DNA from: Stenopsyche tienmushanensis
Taxonomy: Eukaryota > Arthropoda > Insecta > Trichoptera > Stenopsychidae
Direction: 5' to 3'
Assembly (NCBI GenBank): GCA_008973525.1
Contig: WACJ01000046.1
Span: 558,001 to 622,000 of the forward strand
Length of the DNA stretch: 64,000 bases
The notes beneath the pieces were generated by a model that did no database searches, was not told the origin of the DNA, and worked only from the letters and a program-made list of their open reading frames with translations. Position numbers and translations under genes: made by a program. This document shows, piece after piece, positions 35,041 to 47,840 of the stretch (its first letter is position 1; each line of letters opens with the position of its first letter).

Positions 35041-35714
35041 TTATTGTCCGAATGAAAAGTATAAACGTTTGGAAAATTACTTTTCTGTGCATGAATATCA
35101 AAAATATTTTATTTGCTATAAAAATGTTGATAACAATTCAAAAATAACTAAGAAACTAGGACTGAATTCAGTTATTAATTAAGCTTTGAAAACGAGAACA
35201 AGTCCATTTTCAATGTAAGTCAATTTAGGATAAAAACTTAAAGAAAATACACCAAACCTTTCTTAGAAAAGTTCAACAATATTAAAAATAAGTTAATAAG
35301 ACTAGATCCTAATCTAAACATTTAACTTATATCAAAAGACCTAGTTTTTTGAAACTATCATTGGCAATTCGACGGTATTTTAAATTTAAAAAATCAGAAC
35401 AAGAAAACGTGTATTATTTAAATATGTTTTTTCTTATCGCGAATATGGTAATATTTCTTCTTTTATGGTTAATTAAACTCAATAATATCTATAAGTATTC
35501 GATGTTTTTCTAATAGATAAGTTAGAAAAACGTTACATAAGTTTTTATAATAAAAAAAACAGTTTATTCATAAGTTTTTTCTTTCTTATTTGTCGTATTG
35601 AGCTTATTATTGACCACTAGTCACCATAAGTCAAATATGATTTTTCGTCTAGGAGTAAAATACTGATGGACAACCCAACTATCTAATACTTCCTCACAGC
35701 TGGCAATATTATTA

Positions 35715-36688
35715 GGGGGACCCATAAGTAATCAATTATTTTGAGAGCGTGTCGTTACATGTCGGTTATCGCTGACGCGTCGACTAAAGAGGTTGTGCAT
35801 TTGGTTGTATCTTATTAAGTAGACTCTAAACATCATTTATTCACCAACAGATAAAATTAAACTCGTTATATACACCATTTCAGACATACAACCATCAGAA
35901 GAACATTTTCGTAATTTTATGCTCTTTCACTTTAAAATGGGTTGTAGCATAACACAGATATCTAAAAAAAAGTTTTATGTTTACGGCAAAATTCTTAAAG
36001 TCTACACTTTAACGAGAAATTTCTACAGCGGATTATAACTTGTAATGAAAAATGGATATTGTACGACAATTTTAAAAGAACTAAGCAGTATCTTTTAACT
36101 AATCAACCGGCTGTACCAATTCCTGAAACTTCTTTGACTATAAAAAAAAGGTCTTCTTGAGCATATGGTGGGATTGTGGTGGGATAATACAATTTAAGTT
36201 TCTAAAACTAGGAGAGACCATCAATATATAAATTTATTGCTCACAGTTAGACAGAGTAAATGCAAAGTTATTAGAAAAACATACAAATTTCGTCAACTGA
36301 AAAGGCGTGATATTGCATCATGATAATGCCAGACCCCATGCAGCTAAAGTAACCCAGGAAAAAATTAAGGTACTCAATTGGGAACTGCTACCTTATTTGC
36401 CATATTCGCCAGATATTGCGCTGTCTAATTATTATTTATTCAAAGTTTTAGGCAATCCATTGAAAATAAGACGTTTGGAAATGTAAATGAAGTTGAAATT
36501 CACCTAAATACCTATTTTTCGTCAAAGACAGCCTCTTTTTATAAAATAGAGATTGAAACTTTGCCTGAAAGATGGCAAAGAGTTGTAAATAATAATAGAA
36601 ATTATATAATTGATTGAATAATTAAAATAAAATCGTAAAAATTTATTTTCGTTTTACTTCGAAATAATTGATTACTTATGAGTCCCCT
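35715..36688 (+). mobile_element. Mariner transposon, complete from end to end, inactive
   Basis: 974 bp between TA dinucleotides at 35713-35714 and 36689-36690. The inverted repeats are about 28 bp: left GGGGGACCCATAAGTAATCA, right read inward AGGGGACTCATAAGTAATCA, with the similarity continuing. The plus strand holds a recognisable but badly broken transposase. Perfect TA duplication and intact ends show a complete insertion that has since decayed and lost some internal sequence (complete mariners are usually near 1.3 kb). Confidence 0.92.
35870..36615 (+). pseudogene. Mariner transposase with two catalytic residues lost
   Basis: In order on the plus strand: RNFMLFHFKMGCSITQISKK (N-terminal helix region); CNEKWILYDNFKRTKQYL at about 36039-36090, where the usual GDEKW is NEKW, so the first catalytic Asp is Asn; HHDNARPHAAKVTQEKI at about 36314-36365 with the second Asp intact; LPYLPYSPDIALSNYY at about 36390-36435, where the third Asp (SDYH) is Asn; then a FFSSKTASFY-like C terminus ending PERWQRVV. 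Several stops and frame changes. Loss of two triad aspartates makes it inactive. Confidence 0.85.
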
Positions 36689-36690
36689 TA

Positions 36691-38339
36691 ATATTTGCAC
36701 CATTATTTGAGTCATTTTGTTAAATCTTTGTACATTGAGCAATATTTTCATTAAACAGCAATTGTAACATCTACAGTTTTCTTTAGTCAAACGCGTCCAC
36801 GTTTATCATACGATTCAAAATGTCATTTTAAAAATGCATCTCTAAAAAAAATAATTTCATATAAAATTTAATAGCCAGCTCTCTATTGACTTTAGAGAAA
36901 AAGATCATTTTACTGAACTTCAATTTCACTAAAAATGACAGGAATTTAAGTTTAAATTTATACAAGGATAGATTCATACAAAAATCGCAAAAATGCGATT
37001 ACATTCCCTTACAATCACCGACGAAAAATGCTTTAAAAGCAATTTAGCATAGTGAACGCTGTAATAAAATATCATGTCAATGGTTTTTGAAAATCGAATG
37101 CATTTATATTTCCAGCCGATCGTATTAAATAGATCTTCGAAATGGACTTTCAATATTTGCCTTTAATCTGCACACAGTTTATTACCTTTGGGCCCTAAAT
37201 TATTCTAAATGGTGAAATCAAATAGATTTAAGCCTGATAAATATAGAAGCAATCACTACGTCAAAGCTGATCTTTGATTTTGCATTTGCAATTGTTTCTC
37301 TTTTATTAAATGAATCTTTATTGAGCTAATTTATTTAACAAAATATGTTACACGAAAATTTACAATTAATTTAAATTTAGCTTATGAATTCTTGGCATTA
37401 TCCCAATTACAAATTAATAATAAAGTAATTTACAAAATAATTAATAATTTTAGATTATTAATTTATAGAAGTAAAATGACTTTCAAAAACCTCTTTGTGA
37501 AATAAGTTTTATATTATTTATGATAACCTTTTAGTAATATTTTTGTATTTTACACTGCCATAATTGAAGAGGAAAAAATCATACAGTTTATAAGTGATGT
37601 TATAAACTGTTCTTTAACGAATAATAAATGAGATGTGTTTGCATTTTAATAACTTTAACAAAATTAATTTGAATACAATTAACTTTACTATATTTGTATA
37701 ATTTTATTAAAATTTTAAACATATTAAGGACTCTGCTTGATTTCATCTTTAAAAAACTTATGAAGTATTTCTGCCAATACTATTATTTATTATGATACTA
37801 TTTTTAAATTGAAATGATAGATAATTTGGAGCACGTGTTATAGATCAGGTTTGATTTAGTCAAAGAGACACGTTCAAGGACTTGATCGTCTTGATTAACT
37901 AAATATCTCCATAATGAAATCCTATACATAATGAAATCAAACATATCGAATTACCTAATAAATACTGAAGGAATTTCAATATACGAAGATCAGATTTACT
38001 TGATAAACACCATGCTTCGTTTTTACGTATGCTTGTTCAATTAATTATTTTCAAGCGTTCATAACCTTTTAATGATCCGATAGGTGTTCCGAAATATTTC
38101 CTGTAATACATAATATGGAAAATAATGCAGACGTTCTGAAAGACTTGAGAATTTAATATCTGGACGATCTTGGAAGTTCAAGGAGTAGATATATCTCTTA
38201 CACAGCAGAATACGAGTTTTCCTGTTCCCTAGAGATCATATTTGACTAGCACCAACATTGTTGGGATTCAAGTGAACGTTCGCGTACTTAAGTCGTGTTA
38301 AAAATGGTTCACTTCTAACTAGGTCAGATAACATCTGTT
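36691..38339. other. AT-rich spacer
   Basis: About 1.6 kb with nothing recognisable. Confidence 0.5.
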
Positions 38340-38405
38340 TCCGAGCGCAGGACTCGTACTGCTCGACTTGCTTTTAAATACACAAAAAACCACTTGGCCA
38401 CTAAT
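38340..38405 (-). repeat. tRNA-derived SINE or tRNA pseudogene
   Basis: On the minus strand TGGCCAAGTGG (38390-38400) is a perfect RNA polymerase III A box. AGTACGAGTCC (38350-38360) is a near-match to the B box, 29 nt downstream as in tRNAs. The sequence does not fold into a complete tRNA, so it is a SINE head or pseudogene. Extent beyond the boxes is unclear. Confidence 0.55.
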
Positions 38406-39149
38406 ATATTTCCGTAATAAAGAGTATTTATAACCTGTTTTGCACTTAGTCGGGGCAATGCTAAATTTATACATATACGCGTAGAAATATGTTTTAAAAA
38501 GACAAAGTTAAATATGAAAAATTATCATCGACTGCTTATCTTAAAATTATCTTGAAGAATTATTAAACCTGACGAACCTGAAGATTATTAAAATCAGTTT
38601 TATTAACTTTAAATTTTATATAAACTGGCACATTTATAATAAAATTGATACATTAAAAAAGAAAGATCTTTTGAGCTTCTTATAGTTCAAATACGCTAAT
38701 ATTTAATTTTACTTAATAATCCTCATTATTTTATTCCTTTGTAGACTCTTAGAAACAAATATGTCGTGATATGTTAAAATCTATTTGAATTCAAAGTAAT
38801 ATAGATTTAAGAATGTTATAAAATCGTAATATATACAGAAGAAAAAATTTGAGACTTATTATATTTCTATTGATTATCAGCATTTAAAATACATTTAAAG
38901 TATTTAGCTTGAACACAAATGATTCTTAATAAGTGTTTTTATTATTGTATTTTGATATTGAATATTAATTCGATGTATGAAAATGAATCACTTATCTTCG
39001 AACCCACTATATGAATGATACATTAGACATACAATATAATCAATTCCTCTCTTATGTTTGCGTGGAATATTCCATCTTTGGGTCTAAAAATATTTTTTTA
39101 AATATATATTTAACATTTTTCCATACTTTGATATTGTAAATAACACATC
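38406..39149. other. AT-rich spacer
   Basis: Nothing recognisable. Confidence 0.5.
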
Positions 39150-39900
39150 TATTCATATACAAGAATTTCCAAGGGACGAGAAAAACGTACAAGGAAATAT
39201 TTGCTCATCGTTTTGAATAATATATACGGCCATTTTCAAAGGATGTCGGCTGTTTTGATTTTTATATTCTGCGAGGAAAACAGGATGTATTATGAGATTA
39301 AAATGCCTCGGGTCTCTTTTTTTCAAGGTTTTCTTTAGCGGAGGTATCCTTATCCGGACTTGTTTTTCCAGCTCCCTTTGTTGTCTTAGGATCAGCAAAT
39401 AGTGCTGAATGGACAAGTGCACTTTTTTCAATGGCCTTTGATATATATACATTCTTTTTGAGCCCATTTTCCATGTTGGAATTATCCACACGTTAAATAA
39501 ACATCTAATTTACCTCCCCCAGCTCGACAGAGTATCGAATAAATTTGTCTTATCCGTGCGTCGGGAAATTATTTATATTATTTTTCTTATTCTAGAGCTT
39601 CAAAGGGCCGTTCAATAAAATGGCATCGATTGATCATCCTCACTCTAGATAACATCCATCCAATCAAATCGAGAAATTCGGGGAAAAATTATTTTAGTCG
39701 CTTCTTTGGGCGGAGGAATTGTTTACTGGTGTGGGTTATGCGACCTCAGGAGCAAAGCACACAAGAATAAATAAACGGTTCGAATTCTGAGACCCAAGGA
39801 TGAGATCGGAGGAGGGAAGGACCAAGATTTATTGACCGATAGCGGTATTTATTGCCCAAGGAAAAAAAACGCCATTAAGAACACTCCGAGCGGCAGGATA
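39150..39900. other. GC-richer island with an unexplained polar open frame
   Basis: A long GC-richer stretch. On the minus strand, 39298-39489 is open for 63 codons (first codon GTG) and reads like a disordered polar protein: NVYISKAIEKSALVHSALF, then KTTKGAGKTSPDKDTSAKEN and EKKRPEAF before a stop. An overlapping frame at 39153-39491 is open for 112 codons. No domain is recognised and no splice context is convincing. It could be a small exon but is more likely a regulatory island. Confidence 0.2.
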
Positions 39901-41230
39901 AACGCTCTCACGATGGGAAGATATCAATAAGAGAAATGGAATGGAAAACCTTGAAAAGCCCTAGACGGTTATGAGGTGTTATTCCAAGATTGATCCTTAT
40001 TTCATAAAAACGTATATAAATCATTTTGCTTTTTTTCTTTAGTGGGTAAACAATATATATCTTAAATTGCAGGTGTCTTTTGCACTCTCCATAATATGTG
40101 AATTGATTTGATATGCTGCATTGCGACAAAATCGTTCAATATACACTTTAAACGTCCAATGTAAATCACATCGATATTTTATGAATCTTACATTTATATA
40201 ATGGAATATTTTAACTTTATAATAGTATTTAGGATTGTGAAAAATTCCTCAAAAAAATCAGACAGACAAATGTTCGGTCGATTGAGAATAATATCAAGTT
40301 CGTTGATATTTGATGAATAATAGGTTTTACTAATGAATATAAGTAATGAATGCCTAACTGACTAAATGATTAGCTGAATTGATTCGTAATATCTTATTAA
40401 TAACGTTTCAAAATATATTGGTTTAAACATTGGATTCTAATTAGGTTATAAAGGAGTGTATTATAAAAAAAAGTACTATTATTTCCGATCGATCATATTG
40501 ATCCAGTTGTGCTCTGATTTCCAGGATTTTGTTCATTCTGGTCAAACAATAACAGTTTTAAATATTATGTAGCATTTAAATATTTTAGAGATCAAAACCC
40601 ATAAATATTATTAACAGTTGAGAATATTGCAGATGAAGAAATCATATTTGCCGAAAAACTTAATTAGTAAATAAATCTACGCCAGAATAATGCTTTGTTG
40701 AAGTCATCACAAATCCCACAATCATTTCTGATCGGCCCTCAATTTAAATGGCAAATCCTCTTATCCTGCGAGAATGTGGGACAAATTGAAAAGGCTTCGG
40801 TTTACCACTCCAGTTCAACACGATAAACTGATTTTGTGATCCCATTAACTTTTACCGAGCGAAAGCATCGTGGGCGAAATTGTTATCTCATACTTGTGAA
40901 GACCCACAGATCCATTTACGGTAACGTTAGATTATTCAAATATATGTCTCTGTGATAGAACATATAAATCTTATCAAGAAACGTGTGATACAGCCTTTTT
41001 CATAATTGAATAGGGCCCGAAAAGGAATCCCGGTAAATAGAGACGAACTTCTATTGTATCTGCCAGACTCCATTAAAAAAATGTCGTCGTTCTATTGTGA
41101 TTTATGGTTCAAAACCGTTCTTATTAATGCGATTGCGCTAATTATTGCTACAATTTAAAACATCTCAATCGAGTGAATCATAAATAGTTTTGCTAACTCT
41201 AATTCATAATAAGAAATCTTCACAAAATAT
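39901..41230. other. AT-rich spacer with a GC-richer patch
   Basis: A GC-richer patch at about 40690-41060; otherwise AT-rich. No gene or transposon recognised. Confidence 0.4.
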
Positions 41231-41411
41231 TATTTCTCTAATGGATGTCTGACATTAGAAATGCCAGATGCCAGACATCCTTAAAATTTTACCATTACTG
41301 CGAGACATCTTTAAAATGCTACCAAAAATGCTGTTTTTTAATTGCTTTATTGTTTTCCTGATTTTGTACAAACTTTTTTTACCTGTTTCAAAGTTATGTG
41401 GTTTTAAAAAT
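41231..41411 (+). repeat. Unknown interspersed repeat with stem-loop, copy 1
   Basis: About 180 bp matching 58434-58640 in the same orientation. It starts TATTTCTCTA and includes CATCCTTAAAATTTTACCA, TTATTGTTTTCCTG and a GTTTCAAAGT block. Near its left end GGATGTCTG and CAGACATCC form a perfect 9-bp inverted repeat; an alternative stem TCTGACAT/ATGCCAGA (one mismatch) is shared in position with the other copy. Family unknown. Confidence 0.75.
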
Positions 41412-41707
41412 ACATGGAACGTATCTTCAGTCTATAAAAATGCCTTCTTCTTCTTAATGTGCTATATCCAAACCATCAGACGTGGACGATCTCCATAGGA
41501 GACTTTACTAGGGAAATTATTTAATGTGGTGGTTTCCCGTTGCCTTCTACACGTGATAAAGTAAGGATAGAATTATTTGGAAAGGTAAGAAAGGAGGGAA
41601 TCTATGAGGGAGTAGCGAAATTATCATTATATATATAAATTATAATTTAATTATTTTTGTAAATTCAATCACTCACCTAAATTTGTTGGTACGGTGATTT
41701 TTTTTCC
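41412..41707. other. AT-rich spacer
   Basis: Nothing recognisable. Confidence 0.5.
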
Positions 41708-41785
41708 ATAACCTGGATTTGAACCCGAGCCTTTATAATAAAAGTCCAGGATCTAATCCACTATTCCAACACTTGGTCCTGCCTT
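41708..41785 (-). repeat. tRNA-Lys-like SINE head or tRNA pseudogene
   Basis: On the minus strand the A box TGGAATAGTGG (41758-41768) and a perfect B box GGTTCAAATCC (41715-41725) are 32 nt apart. Between them TGGACTTTTATTATAAAGG resembles the anticodon arm of tRNA-Lys (CAGACTTTTAATCTGAGG). The stem pairing is eroded, so this is a tRNA-derived SINE or pseudogene, not a functional tRNA. Confidence 0.6.
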
Positions 41786-42719
41786 ACTCTAGAAAAAAAT
41801 ACAATGTAGATCGTCCACGCCCGATAACGGATAAAGCATTCTACAAAGAACATTTTAAAGAAAAAATAAGTTTTAAGTTAAGAATGCGGAAATATTTGTG
41901 AAATCACACTTACACATTACATAATCACGCAATACATAATATTTGATTTAAAAAAAACTGTGAAATAATAACGCTATTTTTGCATCTGCAATATCTTGTT
42001 CATCTTTTATACATGTTATTGAGTTTTTTACGGTTGCATATTTATGGTTGGAAGCATTTTTGTGCCTTAACAGTAAGAATATTCCTAGAACTGATATTCT
42101 CCCGTTTCCGGAATCTGTTGTGTATCCGGATTCTGTATGGAAAATTCTCGCAAAAGCCCTCGAGCAACGCAGTGCATACAAATTCCCGCTGTACGCCAAA
42201 AGTTTATCAATGTTTACCGTAGAAAAGCGACACGGATTGATTTTTCGCGAATTATTAAATCACTTTATACGTGACCCGACGCAAAACTGAAGGCTTTCGA
42301 GGATTTCTACTTTGAATTTATTTTCGAAAGTGAAACTTTACGACGCGGCTGATTTTTTAAATAGAATCTGGTGGTGATATGCATGCAAATAGACGCATCT
42401 TTGTCTCTCGTGCACTGCAAAAAAAAGATGTAAGTCGATTAAGAAAAAAGTTATTGGCAAAAAAGGCATGATTGTGGAACATTGAGGGAAAACTCATTAC
42501 AAGTTCAGCAGGGATTCGAAAAGTTTTGTTTGCAATCTGGCAGTTTTCCAAAAATAATTATGCAAATTAGAATCTACATTGAGATTCAGGGGCTGAATTT
42601 AAAAAAAAAAACATAGGATCGGAAATGATTTACCTCAAAATTAGATTAACTTTTTGTATTCATTCAATATAATATTCATACATTTTTGATATGCCTTAAG
42701 GTCACGAATATTTACACGT
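41786..42719. other. Non-coding DNA with a GC-richer island
   Basis: GC-richer from about 42020 to 42560, with open frames of about 80 codons on both strands at 41948-42290 that show no recognisable protein features. Candidate regulatory island. Confidence 0.3.
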
Positions 42720-43690
42720 CATCTTTAACCCATTTTTAATATACATTCAAAGCAACGTGAAAATACAAAAAACGATGGTATAGTTGGAAAATATAAAGTT
42801 TTGAAACATTTTACTCTAAATAGCATTAAAAAAATCTTGATCTCGCCTGAAAAAGGAGTTATATTTTTAAATGAAATTTTTTCTGCTATAAAGAGTGCAA
42901 AATGTGTGAAAAAATCTCTTCTTTCCACCTTTAACATTTTAATGCCTCTGTCATAAAATATCACGGGCTTTGAACGAAAATATTCTAGAAGTCCATTTTC
43001 GAAATCATCGATTGTTTAGTAATTTTTGATGTTGAAGCGATGTCTGGAGAATAGAAAGTATGTCAAATTGTCTTCCATCCAAAGCTGTTTATTTTTTCCG
43101 TATTGTTTTCGCAGTATGAGAGCGAGCATTATTATGCTGTAAAAACACTCGTCTTCCATGAAGATTGTCGTTTTTTTGTATTTTCGCTATTAAAAGATCT
43201 AATTTTTTCATAATAAAGTGTTGCATTTATTTTTTGTCCACGTTTAAGTGTTTCAAAATAAATGATACCCTTGCAGTTCCACCAAAGAGTCAAAATAATT
43301 GTTTTTGTTGTCAGGCCGGGCTTAGGGGTCGGCTTTACTATTTGACCCTTCGATAGTCAATGATTCTTGATTTTCAATGATCCTCATAATTAGAGCTAAG
43401 AACCTATATTTCATTTCCAGTTATTATGCCTGGAAAATGATAAAGCATTAAGCTTCGAATAAATTCTTGAGTCGGCGAAAATCGATTCATTGTAAATTGG
43501 GTGTATAAATTTGAATTTTAAAAATTACAATTAATTCTTGATGAGTATAGTCACCAAAAGAGCATAAAACACGACTTGAAAGTGCAGCAGCCAAAGTGCA
43601 ATTAATCCCTAAAAAAGGTCAAGCAATAAAACGAAAACCATTTTGGGTTCTACGTATAATAAACCTTTATTCATTCAGGTTTTTCATCAT
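42720..43690 (-). pseudogene. Mariner transposase remnant, nearly full span
   Basis: Minus strand, from right to left: YTHQELIVIFK (the PHEL region); FPGIITGNE (usual ITGDE, first catalytic Asp changed to Asn); GQIVKPTPKPGLTTK, then IILTLWWNCKGIIYFETLKR (about 43240-43320); RVFLQHNNARSHTAK at about 43105-43150, where the usual HDNARPH is HNNARSH, so the second Asp is also lost; a SPDIAST stretch; and a C terminus YFRSKPVIFYDRGIKML (about 42920-42990). Many stops and frameshifts. Terminal repeats were not identified, so the boundaries are approximate. Confidence 0.82.
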
Positions 43691-45729
43691 AAAACTATAT
43701 TTGCTGAAAAAATCTCCGAAATCGAAACAATATCATCAATAAGAAAATTCTCTCGCTCATTGCAATAATGAAGAAAATATTTTTTTAGTTTCAATATTTT
43801 TCGATAATTACAGATTCAATAACTATATTTTTTAAAATATGAAATTAAAATATCATGATTTTATTGATTTAGTGTTTTTCATAACATGGATTTCTAATGA
43901 TAGTGTAAAACGGATACTTCTTGTATTTAAATCGATCGCCTATATAATATGCCTTTTTCATGTACGAAAAATAAATTGATTTACAGATGAGTTTTAATTA
44001 TTTGTGCTGTGAATGTTTTTTCAACATATATAATAAATAAATAATTAAAAAGTACAATTACATTTTTTGGACTTCACTTAAAATTAGTTTGTTTTTCTCA
44101 GATTTCTGTAATTAGGTTTGCTTCAAAGAAATTGTAAATAAAAATTCCTTTGAATCCGTATATTTAAAATGGATGTAAAAAACCAGATGATGTTTCTTCA
44201 CGTTCATAATTTTTCCACGTCTAATAACATTATTAATTTACAGCTTATTCTTTAAATATGTATGTTTGGATAGATTTTAAATATTTTTTTGTTTTAAATT
44301 TGCATGAGTTGACTTGGGTATGACTGAAAATCTTCCCTAAAGGATGATTTTAAATTTGAACTTCAATATCTCATCCAGTCACAGGGCTGGCACCGTATAA
44401 CAGATATTAAAAAGTCGTCAGATTTGATGAGGGTCCATGCTACAGGGTAGTTATTGATAATCAAAAATTTTGCGCTGCCGCCTCACAATAAATATACCCC
44501 ATAACAAATATTTATAACCGAAATCCTATTACCTGCAAAGCCTTTTGCTGGACGAAGCTCAATAAATGCAATCGTTAGATTTTATGTAGGGCAGGCCAGA
44601 GGTGGGCCCTGGAAATAATATTGGCTTGAGCTCAGCTCGTTAAGCGATGGTCAATTCCATTATCCATGCCAAGAAAGATAGCCCAAGCTTCGCGGGAAGC
44701 TGTTCGGGCGAATTATATGATAATATTTTTATTACTGTATATATATGCTCTATGAACGCATCTATTTTGATTGACAAGCCTGAAAATAGCATATTATATG
44801 TGAATAAATTTGAAAAATAAATATAATCTAGGATAAACACATGATAAATCACTCATATACATTAGCCTTTATAATATGTTAATGAAACGGTTTTCTGTCA
44901 CAGATCCATCACCAGTAAATACACAACACCAAACCGTCTAATAAATTCTTGTACCTTAATTTTTGTATACTACGTTGGTGAAGCATAGCCTTTTAATATT
45001 GATGACTATTGATATTTTAGGGAACTTCACCGTTTCAAGTTAAAATTTGCATCATTTCGTAAAATATGAAACGGATTTTATGGCTCATCTGTATAATGTG
45101 TGATACATTATTGAATTTTCTTATAATTAAATCAGAGAATCATAGCTGAATGCTTATTGAAATATTTTGAATAAAATGAAAGCAACTTGTAAATTTAATC
45201 GATCCAAATGAAAGGAGCGAATGAAAGAAGAAACTTGAAAAGTCCATAGATTTTCGCTTCTTTGTTCATATAATGCCCATTAGCTTTGTAGGGTTTTATA
45301 TAATTAAAAAAAGCTGATTGAATAATTATGAAATAAAAGCAATCAATACTAGAGTGAACTTTTTGGAAACGCTAATTAATAAATCATACATATCTTTATT
45401 ATATATTTATAATTTTAATAAGTTATTAATTAGACATATTTAATATTTATTTATTTAGTTAATTTAATTTAATGCATAATTTTAATATAAAATTTAAAAT
45501 CTCGACAAATAGATTGTATTTTCCGATTTATTGTGTAAATTTTAGGTATCAAATTTTTCCCACAATTTTTCCACGGAGAGTCCTTGGAAAAATTAAGTTA
45601 TTTTTTGCGGTGTCCGTAATTCATAAAAGATTTTATCATATTTCCCTGCTTGTGTAGTAAATGTATTATATAACTATCAGCTATAGGGAATAAGCATAAA
45701 AAATATGGATCTAAATTTTAAAGTTAATA
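43691..45729. other. AT-rich spacer
   Basis: Mostly featureless. A GC-richer piece at about 44370-44620 begins near CAGGGCTGGCACC and ends near GGTGGGCCCTG, faintly like hAT-type ends, but without a target duplication. Confidence 0.4.
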
Positions 45730-47079
45730 ATTTAGCCCAGAGTCTATTAATTATGGGCACTCTTGAGAAGCGCTCCCGCCCACTGGAGTCTGGATTACGC
45801 CCCAGATGAAGGCGGCTCCCAAAGCTTTCACTTGCACACCCTCTACAAAAATGCATTAAAAATTGCACATGGCTTTGAGGCTGTAATATTCAAATTTAAT
45901 AGTTTTTCAGCGATACAATGTGATTAAGGAGAAAATCAAAAGATATTTACATTATTTGTTTTGTAATATCGAAAATTAATCAAAGCGCTTTCATTAACTT
46001 CCCATCGTATTAAATTAATATATAACCAAAAATATAATGGAATACCACATTACTAACCAATGGATAAGTTCGCTATATGAAGTGTTATGTTAACTTAGTA
46101 TAGCCTTTTAACATTACCAAAACTTGTCCTTGCTTTCACATGGTCACTTCACTGATCTCATTGAATCGAGTTTATACGAGTATATCGTAGATGGTAAAGT
46201 AATAGTTATATTTATTAATTTATAAACACAAGCTCTTTCCAATGCGGTTTATTTATTATGTATGTATCATCTTTTTGTATATCATGCATATTATTTATTG
46301 ATGCATTGACCAAACAAATATTTTGATTTCTTGGATTTTCAATTTGTAATAGAATTCAATGCGAATTCATTTATATTAAATTGTACAAATAATGTCCTTA
46401 AGCTATCTTATGTATGAAATCATTTAGATATTTCTACTGTTAAATAATTAGTTGTTAAATCAAAAAACGTTACTCATTGTAGCTTAGATATTCCATTATA
46501 ATTGAACTTAGATTGTAAAATAATATTTCTATAAGCTATTTTCATTACGCTAATAATTCGCAATCGTTTAACATGCCATTTCATATTCATAATAATCATC
46601 TACAATTATGAATGAATTTATATATTTATATTTATTTTTCAATATAAACATATTTCTTAATATGCCAAAAAAATGTACGATGTATCATAATTCCATATAT
46701 ACTGAGAGTATATGTTTTATTTCTCTCTGCTGTGAGGGATTTATGAATACAAAATATTTCTCCATGTTGAAATTAAAAATGATTACATCCACACTCAACT
46801 TATGTCCATATTATGTCCTACTTGTAATTCATTTGCGAAGCTATCTTGTTTGTACGGAAAACGGATATTTAACGAGAGTTACGGTCGTTAGCTGTTACCT
46901 TTAACGATATTTGATAATGAGCGACCGAGTGAGTTCAGCCTCTTTCCGATTGAAATTTCTTCACTCGTTATATCTCAAGAGTTAATTCTTTGTAAATAAT
47001 TTAATTTTCGGTGATGTTTTACTAGGAAAAAATGGCTTGGTCTTAAATATATAACTTGATCGAATTAACTTTTTCATAC
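45730..47079. other. Short GC-rich patch, then AT-rich spacer
   Basis: A compact GC-rich patch at about 45760-45850 lies in otherwise AT-rich sequence. No gene recognised. Confidence 0.4.
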
Positions 47080-47840
47080 GTCATCACGTCACGTTACACG
47101 TCATGTAGTAAAAAGCTCGAGCTCGCATTAAATACTTTCCCAAATGCCAATATTTATACAACAGACTAATACACAAAGGATAGAGAAAATATTTACACAT
47201 GTTTAACACACGTGTAATTAATTCACATAATTGGATATTACGCCATATTGCCAACGTTTGACAAGCTGCCATAAGTTTGAACGTCTTCACCCTCGCCGTG
47301 AACAAATCGTGTTTTGTTTGTTGCTTACCGCGGCAATATTTCTAGGAAATAAGGCAAGGGAATATGGGATTTTAGGGGCACATATGTCTTAGAGGCCGTT
47401 GCCTTAAAGTTCATGACACACCTCGTGCAAAAGTTGAAAGCTCTGCTTGAGAACTTTGCGCACACTCGAAATTTTATGTAATGTTCGAAATACTCTACCA
47501 AAAAAGCACATTTTCGAAACAGCCCAGCTTCCGGTGAAAGCTTTGTAGACAGATATTTTTGACTTTCACGAATTGCCCTGCGTTTATCCCATTGTTAGGG
47601 GGTACATATCCCCGAGCGGCATTTTTATAATCCGCCGCTAACATGTAACATTTTTAATTATTCTCATATGTCTAAACGCGTATGAGTTAACTTTGGCGAT
47701 TATGAAACACAAAACGGGGCTGTTTTATTAAAGCCACGGTAGTTAATTAATACCGCAACATTCCGCAGATATTAATTTGGAAATCTACCCCCGCAAGCTT
47801 CTTCTTGTTCACCTATTTTACGGGCATTTCCAAGGGGAGA
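47080..47840. other. GC-richer island, candidate regulatory element
   Basis: About 760 bp of balanced composition without credible coding. It holds GTGAAAGCTTT near 47533 and AATACCGCAACATTCCGC followed by AGATATTAA near 47750; similar words occur in other islands of this window. Confidence 0.3.

Noticed and set aside
44370..44620. hAT-like ends CAGGGCTGG and CCCTG
   Set aside because: No 8-bp target duplication and poor inverted-repeat match.
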